Notes under the pieces: model-generated
Databases searched by the model: none
What the model was told of the DNA's origin: nothing
What the model saw: the letters and a program-made list of their open reading frames with translations, nothing else
Position numbers and translations under genes: made by a program
NCBI GenBank assembly: GCA_049999765.1
Contig: JBNGIQ010008983.1
Location: 1 to 26,948 of the forward strand
Source: Phaeoceros laevis
Lineage: Eukaryota > Anthocerotophyta > Anthocerotopsida > Notothyladales
Direction: 5' to 3'
Length of the DNA: 26,948 nt
Shown here: piece after piece, positions 19,314-26,948 of the stretch
Layout of the letters: each line of letters starts with the position of its first letter
Numbering within the stretch: position 1 is the first letter of the stretch

Positions 19314-21956
19314 ATGGACACTCCATCCAACTTGGTCTTCAAGAACAGGTGATTTTAATCGGCTCATCGCTCCAATTGCTGCTTCTGCCCTCCCATTTAG
19401 ATCGTCAATTGTGCTTGGCGGTGTCCGTCTATCTGTTCGCTGTGACTGCCAGCTGAAAAAACTTGTGAGAAGTGCGCTTGATCGCGAATGGTCGAATGCT
19501 TGCGATTGCGGTGGCATGATCTCTGGCACTGATCGGAACATTTGGTACAGGAAGCGGAGGAGGGGAGACAGGTTGTTTCCATTCCACACGTTCGGGGATC
19601 CAGGTTGCCCCGCCGACTACTTCGCACCATTCAGAGATAACATGCGAAGGTTTTTGGAAGATTACGCAGAACCTGAGGTCTACAACATTGAGGGCATGCC
19701 AGCCTGGTCGGTCGGCCTCTCAGAGGACTCCACCGGCTCCAGAATCTCCTTGCTAATTATTGAGGAGGGCATGCGCGATGCTATACACCCTCATTGCGAC
19801 CACTGCCGCTGCATCGGTGAGAACTCGTAGATTGGGAGTTCACACGGGTCTCATCTGAACTGTTTGCAAGCTAGGGTGTTCAAAACTCTTTGAGTGGTGG
19901 AATGTTTGGGGTTGACGTTCGAGCTAGGATGTCGCTACTGCTGTTGCTGTTCAGGAGCACTGCATTCATAGGTTTAGAACCAATTCTATGCCTGCTATTC
20001 ATGACTGAAGTTCTGTGTGGATTTATGAGCAGGTTGGAGTCACCACCCTGTGTCAAATATGCGATATCACTTTATCATTCCTGCGCCAGAGATTGAGGAC
20101 CGGCCAATGGGACTCATCGGATTGGTCGGGGGAAAGGTCTGCCCGAGTTGCAGTGATCCTATCCCAACCAATATGTTCACATGCCCCTCGTGCGGTGAAG
20201 ACGCAGTAATTGGCAGCATTCTGGACCTGCAAAGTCATCTGTTGCACGGGGTGCTGCACTGCAATGGCTACGGCCATCTTCTCAGGATAAACGGCCGAGA
20301 GAAAGGATCCAAATTTGCCTCCGGAAGGGACATCATGGATTTGTGGGACCGAGTATGTGCCATGTTGCGAGCCAGGTGTGTAGCCCTTGAACACTAGCCC
20401 ATGAATTCATCAGCTTGGAACCCGAGAACTTGACTGTTTCAGACACGGTCATGATGGAATTGTTCAAAATGACACCGTATTTCCCTGTTTGTTCATACAG
20501 AAAGGTGAGCGTTGAAGATGTTGCTCAGAAAAGGACGCTTGAATTTCGGCTCATACATTCTGTTGCATATGGCGAATCCTGGTACGGGAGATGGGGTTAC
20601 AAATTTGGGCATGGAAGCTTTGGAATCACTGCGCAGATGTACATGAAGGCAATCGAAGCTATCAGAGGAATGCCTCTGACTGTGCTGCTACAACATTTTG
20701 AAGATGTAGACCAAGATGTGATTGCTATTGTCACCATGTATCGACGAGTTAGTGGAAATACTGTGCAAACAGTTGGTGATCTTATGCGCTTCATGACAGA
20801 GCTGAAAGCCCGGCTTCCACCACAATCTGCAACAGCTTCAAGGAATCTCGGGAAGGCCGTTCCCAGAGACTCTGCCGACAAGAAATGCAGTTCAGCTGGG
20901 AGTACCAATAGCCCTCAACCTCTGAGTAGTGGTGCAGGGGCGCCATCATGCCGTTGGTCTGCAAAGCGGCTGGACTTGGCAACACAGGTAATAGTGGAAG
21001 CCTTAAAAAGCTGTGAGAAGAAGTGGATGCCACGGCAAGATGTCCGAGATGCAGCCCGTGTTTACATTGGAGACACGGGGCTGCTTGACTACGTGCTCAA
21101 GTCATTGGGGAACCGTGTGGTTGGTTCCCATGTGGTGAGGCGTGCAGTGAATCCAATCACCAAAGTGCTGGAATACAGCTTAGAGGATGTTCATTCAGCC
21201 AACGTCGATCCGAGTGTCAGGGACTTGAGAGTGAGTCAACCGGAGGCAGGGTGCGAGGTTGGTAGGGCCGATGTGCTTCGTGACATCGTCTATTTATACA
21301 AGTATGTGCTGGAGAGCTACAAGCCAGCAAGGCGAGGCATGAAAAGCGTTCTGACGGCGCTCCCGACTGCCACCAGGATAATTTTGGATACGAAGCAGTT
21401 CATCAAGGACTACAAGGGCGAGATAACTCGCAAATGTGCAAACAATGAGTGGGGCATGGACGATGATGAAATGCTGAGAGTGATGTGCACAGTGGTGCTC
21501 AAGGATGCGGATGCCAAACGGAACCGGCCCAGCCCGCCAGCTGAGTTAGTGGTGCTACCACCTCACGCAACAGTTGGCGACCTCAAGCAAGAGGCTCAAC
21601 GAGCATACCGTGAGACATATGAAATAATGCGCAACTTCGTGGTGGAGTCAATTCCAGACCTGGAAGGCGATGACGAGGACTTACTGTTTGGGGCTATTGA
21701 ATCTGGGTCTCACGTTATTGTACAAGGAATTGGCATTGAGCTGTGCAGCGAGTGGAGGTATGAAGGGGGTAATGACAGTTGGACAGTGGACTGCCCATGT
21801 GGTACCAAGGACGACGATGGAGAGAGGATGATAGCTTGCGATGTGTGTGAGGTCTGGCAGCACACTAGATGCGGTGGCATTGCGGATGCAGATTCAATCC
21901 CTCTTCGGTTTCTATGTCACAGATGTGGAGTTGACCTATTCCATGCAATGCTCTGA
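19314..21956 (+). CDS. MMD1/MS1-family PHD-finger protein, gene B, complete
   Basis: This is the tandem paralogue of gene A, in the same orientation 1.76 kb downstream. Exons: 19314-19348, 19551-19816, 20033-20375, 20501-21956; 699 aa. The first three exons have exactly the lengths of those of gene A (35, 266, 343 nt). The last is 15 nt longer, from a five-residue difference in the serine-rich linker before PSCRWSAKRLDLATQVI. The first exon encodes MDTPSNLVFKNR. The ribbon cysteines (C137, C140, C151, C154) and all eight C4HC3 PHD ligands (C646 to C690) are intact, as are the core motifs, so both copies look functional. Most codon differences are silent or conservative, suggesting both are under selection. 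It is expected to act in the nucleus reading histone H3 tails; any reproductive role is inferred from the family. Confidence 0.93.
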
Positions 21957-22517
21957 AATCTGTGGCACCCTGGGTTTTCTGAAGACTCAAGATGTTGCTC
22001 ATGGTACTGTTTTGGCAATTCACTGGTAGACGACTAAGAAAAGTCGAGGTGAATTCAGACCGGGTGCTAACAACTTCGCTGCTTTGCTGACATACCCTGA
22101 GCTTCGTGTATAGTAATAGAAGGTGGAAGAAATATTCTAATACATTATTGAGAATTCAATGACACCAAGTCACTTCGAAGTTCGAACTGTATCATCACTA
22201 CTTGATCATTTGGTACCCCATGTTAAAATTGGGGCTTAGCTTAGTCTTAGGACAGTAGGTCCAGTTGAGGATAGGTTGATAGCCGTCGATCATGTGGAAG
22301 CCACTTGTGAAGAGACCCAGCTCATTTGGCACTGCATGTAATGAAGAAAGTGCTAGTACCAGAGTGTGCGATTGCCCCAGCAATAGTGTCATTTGCCGCA
22401 GAATCATCGACACTGTGGATTAGATTTTGCTGGCTGCAAGCATTCATGAACAGTGATGAATTCGTTGCATCATGTTTAGTGCGAAGCGTAGTTGTGCCTC
22501 TCGTTTCCTTGTGACTG
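21957..22517. other. 3' flank of PHD gene B, no gene seen
   Basis: 3' UTR and intergenic sequence. It shows no clear similarity by eye to the 3' flank of gene A, so the duplicated unit may end near the stop codon. No coding features recognised. Confidence 0.5.
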
Positions 22518-22710
22518 GTGGCGATAATGGCGGTCGGCGAGACCAGCGCAACTGTAATTGTGCCGATGGATGACTGGGGACTCCCGGTGACGAGGCGAAT
22601 GATGTAGGGGAGATCCGTAACGGAATACGATCTGGACTACAAGCGAGCCACGAGGGCGCAACTGGCCGACCACCATACCACCTCATCATTGCTCAACTAG
22701 TCTCTTCACC
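22518..22710 (+). repeat. Third copy of PHD-gene upstream fragment
   Basis: This segment aligns by eye with 18335-18500 upstream of gene B. Shared blocks are gcggtcggcg, GGAGATCCGTAAC followed by GGAATACGATCTGG (gene B: TGAATGCGATCTGG), and TCATCATTGC near the end, in the same order and at similar spacing. No PHD coding sequence follows. It is probably the edge of the tandem duplication or the promoter of a lost third copy. Confidence 0.5.
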
Positions 22711-22748
22711 TGCCAGTACCCACGTCATCCAAACTAGACACCGAACTG

Positions 22749-22963
22749 CTGCAGCGCGGAGGTGTTCGTGGGGCAGCTTGCCCAACCGTTGCGGCGCGGA
22801 GGTGCTCGTTTCGTGGTACAAATGTCTCGTGGGACAACTCGGAGATAACCAGTTTGGCAAGAGTGCCAACTGTCGATGGAGCGGCGCACTCCGGGAATAA
22901 GCATTTTGGCAAAAGTGGTATTTTTCAAGAGCGGCGCACTCCGGCAACAGTGGTATTTTTCAA
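22749..22963. repeat. Cluster of short imperfect direct repeats
   Basis: GCGCGGAGGTG followed by TTCGT or CTCGT occurs at about 22754 and 22794. GAGCGGCGCACTCCGG plus GTGGTATTTTTCAA occurs at 22879-22928 and again at 22929-22963, with a different spacer. These are two small local duplications in non-coding DNA. Confidence 0.6.
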
Positions 22964-23325
22964 GATCCAGTTTTCTCTGTACCTTAGCACTGTTGCTTGT
23001 TCACTTTGGCCAATGACTTCCAAAAATGAAGTCTTTTCATACATGGTGGACGATTCATCAGGCTGTTCTGTAAACTGGACAATGGGATAACTCACAATAG
23101 ATGATTCACCGCAATTCACCTCTAACCGATATCGTTGAGTCGGAACACCGTGAAAGGAATCACCGCTCCACTCGCCAAAGTGAAATGCGAGTACAGCGCT
23201 GCAAACAGTTCGTCATGTTGTGGAAGAGCTGGCTCTTATGCCTGATTCAACTCTTTTCCTAAGGGAAAACTGCGCACGTGGGACAAAATGCTTGGGGTGG
23301 GAATGCCCGCAATCCATCTCGCGAA
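22964..23325. other. 3' flank of ZTP29-like gene, no gene seen
   Basis: Non-coding stretch between the repeat cluster and the stop codon of the minus-strand zinc transporter gene. It presumably includes that gene's 3' UTR. No other feature supported. Confidence 0.5.
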
Positions 23326-25497
23326 TCAACCAATGTCATGCGGCAAACTCATCTCGAGCAATTGTAGACTGCACAGGACAGACAAAAACTTGGGTCATTG
23401 AACCGAAAAGAAATTTCCAATCAAAATCCACAGAACCGGAACAAGTGCAAGGGTCACCACCTCACTGCCATTAAGGCCATCCCGACAAAGACTGCGGAGA
23501 TGGCTTTCCGGTGCCCAGCGTAGTCCAGAGCTAAAGGCAGCATCTCATGCAGGGTGAGAAACGCCATGATGCCTCCAACTATTAGGTTCAAGAGAGCAGA
23601 TTGGCATCAATTGCACTGCAGATAGAGATGAGAATTTATAGGTCTCACCAAGGTGAAGTGGCTTACCTGCCGCCAATAATCCCTCCAACACCTCTGGCGA
23701 CAAGCTGCTTGGGAAAAAGATGGCTGCCAATGGACCAATGAATAATAAGACCACCACAAGTATCGAGAATGAATTAAGTGTAGTGAGCAAGGCGGATCTT
23801 CTAGGGAGCATACCAACAATAACAACGCCAAGGGGCTCAGCAACCCCAGATAATGCTGAGAGGAGGAAAGCCTTCCACTTGCTGCAGTCGTGCACAAGAA
23901 AACAGAGATTACAGCGTGAAAAACACTGCTCAACACTGCCGGAAGGTAAAAGGTTTTCGTGCCAACCTCTGAGTGGCGAAGTATACTGGCAGGGCAACAG
24001 CAACGCCCTGTGCCATGTAAGAATATTAGCTCAACAATGTTGACAACCATCAGGAACAGACTATGATCCCCCTCCCACACGCTTGAAGTTGCACCTCAGA
24101 GCCCTACCACAGCTTACCTCAGGAATGTTATGTAGAGCAATTGCCAGTGCTAGACTTATCCCAACTCGCAAACCCTGCCAAGAAATATCAGTTTCAGGAC
24201 AGTCTTGTCAATCTGAATCAAAGTGGCGGCACATACTCTACTTTCACATAGGTGGCAACATCTTCAAGGGCTACTACTACTGCCTACCTTCAGAGATCCA
24301 AGAAACACAGCGATTCCTTCTGGAAAATTATGAAGACTTATGCCTGCAAATAGGACAATACCACCAGCTTATGAACCTTGAAACAATCAATCTGATCATC
24401 ACGGTCCTATGGCTCAGATCACAGCGATAAGAGATAAGCCAGAGTCTGTCGAAAGGTTCATAAATACCAATAGCTGTAACTACGCCACTGAACAGAACTT
24501 GCCTACGTTTCTTCTTCATAAGGATTTTCTCCTTTTCCTTTTCCGCACCAGACGTGACATCGCCCTTGGTTGCCTGTGCCACAGGTCAACATTAATTTAT
24601 CAAACAAGTGCACCAATGCAGGCGCACGTGCTTCTCTTTCCAACTGTTTTAAGCCCAGACACATGCAAATATTGATCAAACAAGATAACAACGAAAGGTC
24701 TTCAGGTCAGGTCTTCCAAGTAGCTTTGTAAACGACGGGGGTTGATGAAGTGGGCCTTTGGGTTGAAACTATCGGCAAAATATATTAAATACCTTGATCT
24801 TCTCAGTGTTTGCAGCAGCGGGTGCTAATGTTGGTTCGGGAATGAAAAATACAACTCCAGCAAAAAATAGAACGCCGCCAAAAAACTGCATCCTTCACAT
24901 CCAAACACGCAACATGAAAACTCAACATGGAAAGCCTGCTGCAAAAGCTGAATCCGAAATGAGTTTGACCAAACCACTCAAGTATATAAGCCTTGTACCA
25001 GAGCCGCTTGCGTAACCTTAAAACCAAAATTGCCCCGAAAGTTGAAGTGGATAGAGAAAGAACAGCAGTCTTACCCACAGATTTGCTTTAGCGAAGCCAA
25101 TTGCATTGATAGCGTTGTGCATGAGGTCGCTAAAGGAGAGAGTAAGCATCAATCCAGCTGCAAGCCCCTGCGACAGGCAAGTGCGTCGCTCAAATCACTC
25201 ACAGAAAGAGCCTATCCCGGACTAGGTCAAAAGCCGTGGTGGGTAAGCCTTCTTACTTGGAGAAGCCCCAATCTCTTCATATCCGGGGCCGGCTGCAATA
25301 CCACGAGAAGCCCGCCTGCGACATTCATTACTCGATCAATCAGAAGCGCAACCTGGGCTCTTACGAACCAGCTAAAAACCAAGGAAGACCGCGCGCCACG
25401 ACAGCGCACAAAAGAAAACCCGACCTAGGGCAGTGCTTGCTCCCCCAACCAGAGTGAGCATCAACGCCATGAGAACTGGGGAGCTGCCTTCCGCCAT
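23326..25497 (-). CDS. ZTP29: ZIP-family zinc transporter (ZTP29-like), 12 exons, complete
   Basis: This is a membrane transporter of the ZIP family, ZupT/ZTP29 type, moving Zn2+ into the cytosol; Arabidopsis ZTP29 is reported in the ER. Exons in transcript order: 25497-25425, 25315-25257, 25167-25075, 24885-24793, 24573-24468, 24343-24288, 24174-24118, 24007-23967, 23881-23814, 23723-23667, 23578-23461, 23368-23326. All junctions are GT-AG with consistent phases; 287 aa. It starts MAEGSSPVLMALMLTLVGG (first membrane helix). A lysine-rich cytosolic loop (EKEKEKILMKKKRRQ) precedes the metal-site helices: HNFPEG (H146, N147, E150) and HNIPEG (H175, N176, E179), then HEMLPLA (H245, E246). The last exon is only 43 nt, encoding LQLLEMSLPHDIG, and corresponds to the usual C-terminus. 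Reading past the exon 11 donor gives an early stop at 23454-23456. Confidence 0.93.
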
Positions 25498-26790
25498 GGC
25501 CTATCCGACGGAACCGAAGGGACAAGTTTTGCATCAGCCACCCAAAGAAGGCACTCGATTCCATCGAAGATTTGAAACCGAAGCAAAGCCTCGACTCAGA
25601 ACGTTCTCACCACCTCACCGGAGGAAAAGAAGATGCCTTTAACCAACTTTTCCAGAAAATGCTCCTGAGATCAATGTCTGCCTGGTCCTCCCGCGCGCGG
25701 CGCCGGAAACATCTCAAAGCTCAACAGCAGCCGCCACCTGCATGACACCTGCATTGCTCCACGTTCACCGCCGAACAGAATGGCCATGCCCTAGATCCAA
25801 AGGCAGCACGCATTACATGCAAGCATGAAGAGTACTACAGGACAGCGAAGGAAATCTGCAACAGCAGCCTGGGTTCACTTGCACATCCCGAGACTGGTGG
25901 ACCAATCCCCGACAAAGCAGCATACAGTAGGATGAGACCTGGCCAGGCGGCAGGCAGTCAGGCAGTCAGGCAGTCAGGCAGGCAGGGCAGGCAGGGCAGG
26001 CCCCCAGTCCCCAGTCAGACAGAGATACTCGCGATCGGGGCGTGGTAGAGCAACAAAGAAATAGAGTAGAAAAAGGCGCAAAGGACAGGCACATGCCATT
26101 CCCTTTTGACCAGGTCGTCACCGCTCCCACCACAGCCCCAGAGCACAGCAAGCTCATCCACTTCTTCGTGCTGCTGCCTGGACTAGTCTAGTTCCGTGAC
26201 TTCCGTCTCTCTCACCACGAGAGCGGCGAGCTCGCATCCCCGTCATCAACAATCATCAGTGCTGGCTGGCTGGCTGCTGCGTGTGGTCGTCCCGTGTGAC
26301 TCTTGAATGGCTCCCTCCGCCTATCCGCACATGCAGCTGACACGCGCGACGATACGAGCGGTGCATTGCCGCCGCGCAGAGAGAAACGTGAATCGTGATA
26401 CGCGTCCGGAAGCGCGCCCGATCCTGGCGCGGCGGGACCGGGGGGCCTGCCTCGGCAGGCGAAACTGGTGGGCCGGGGCTAGGCTCGGGGACGGGCAGCG
26501 GGCAGCTGCCGGGGTAAAAAAGCAAAAAGAGGGAGGAAGCAGAACAGTAGGGCTGTTCCCGTTCCCCAATTCGTTGCGCCCGCGTGTGTGAGAAAGGAAA
26601 GAACATGCGGTGTGAGGCAGGCCACAGGGGCTTCCGCCTGGGAAAAGGAAGCACAGCGGTGGTGCCGTCTGGGGCCAGGCAAAGGAAAGGCAAAGCTAGT
26701 CTAGGCCAGGTAGCGAGAGCGCGGGGGGTACCTAGGGTTATGTTAGAGTCGCGGCGCGGCAGGCCAGGCCACACCGACGACTGACCACCC
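25498..26790. promoter_or_regulatory. Divergent promoter region between ZTP29-like gene and the gene at the window end
   Basis: About 1.3 kb separates the two divergent start codons, so both 5' leaders and promoters must lie here. The right half is GC-rich. I did not find the zinc-deficiency element RTGTCGACAY. A short tandem repeat of CAGGCAGT type occupies 25951-26000. The 200-codon minus-strand frame at 26256-26858 overlaps the start of the plus-strand gene and has only low-complexity protein, so it is not called. Confidence 0.45.
25951..26000 (+). repeat. Short tandem repeat (CAGGCAGT)n
   Basis: CAGGCAGT is repeated three times and then degenerates to CAGG/CAGGG units up to about 26000. 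It is simple-sequence DNA in the intergenic or 5' leader region. Confidence 0.8.
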
Positions 26791-26948
26791 ATGCCCGCCC
26801 CCGCCCCATCCATGGCGGACAAGGACAAGGACAAGAAGAAGCTCAAGCTCATTCTCAAGCTCCCGCGCTCCTCCTCTGCTGTTGCTCCAGCCGCCGCCGC
26901 CGGAGGAGCCCCTGCCCTGCCGTCCTCCCGTGCTGGCCCTGCCGCCGC
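26791..26948 (+). CDS. 5' end of an unidentified gene (truncated by window end)
   Basis: An open frame from the ATG at 26791 runs off the window end after 52 codons. A second in-frame ATG at 26812 has a stronger plant context (atccATGGCGG) and is the likelier start, giving MADKDKDKKKLKLILKLPRS. An Ala/Pro/Ser-rich stretch follows. The lysine-rich start and low-complexity segment suggest a nuclear protein, but there is not enough sequence to name a family. Confidence 0.55.
   Translation, partial: MPAPAPSMADKDKDKKKLKLILKLPRSSSAVAPAAAAGGAPALPSSRAGPAA

Noticed and set aside
23720-24043. 107-codon plus-strand frame
   Set aside because: It lies antisense across exons and introns of the zinc transporter gene, which is fully supported on the minus strand.
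26256-26858. 200-codon minus-strand frame at the right end
   Set aside because: It overlaps the start of the plus-strand gene and has only low-complexity protein; a shadow of GC-rich promoter DNA.

Overview
The window is nuclear DNA from a green plant, most likely a streptophyte with small introns. The evidence is spliced genes with GT-AG introns mostly of 80-220 bp, a plant-type hAT transposase, two plant-specific MMD1/MS1-type PHD-finger genes and a ZTP29-type zinc transporter. The compact introns and TTAA-flanked piggyBac-like repeats suggest an early-diverging lineage (bryophyte, lycophyte or charophyte alga) more than a flowering plant, but that is inference. Four runs of N (two of 10, two of 100) mark a draft assembly, and most are bordered by short duplicated sequence.

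Layout. 1-2.4 kb holds a nearly intact BED/DUF659/hAT transposase gene (+). 2.4-8.7 kb is repeat-rich: a 641-bp TTAA-bounded element carrying exon-like sequence, a decayed coding region on the minus strand, a nested pair of TTAA elements, and a tandem dimer of a 95-bp tRNA/SINE-like unit. 9.1-12.0 kb holds a complete 14-exon gene for the small subunit of DNA polymerase delta (POLD2, 443 aa, +), with a perfect 14-bp E2F palindrome upstream.

13.2-22.7 kb holds two complete tandem PHD-finger genes (+; 694 and 699 aa) of the MALE MEIOCYTE DEATH1/MALE STERILITY1 family. Both have the same four-exon structure and begin in a 35-nt coding exon that simple ORF calling misses. Their upstream regions share sequence, and a promoter-like fragment lies beyond the second gene, as expected at the edge of a tandem duplication. 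23.3-25.5 kb holds a complete 12-exon ZIP-family zinc transporter (ZTP29-like, 287 aa, -). The window ends inside the first exon of a divergently transcribed, unidentified gene (+).

The genes do not form a pathway. The host genes are a replication factor, a duplicated chromatin reader linked to reproduction, and a zinc transporter, set in mobile-element debris. The least ordinary material is the TTAA element family (nested insertion and possible exon capture), the duplicated PHD locus with a possible zinc-ribbon segment, and the SINE-like dimer.
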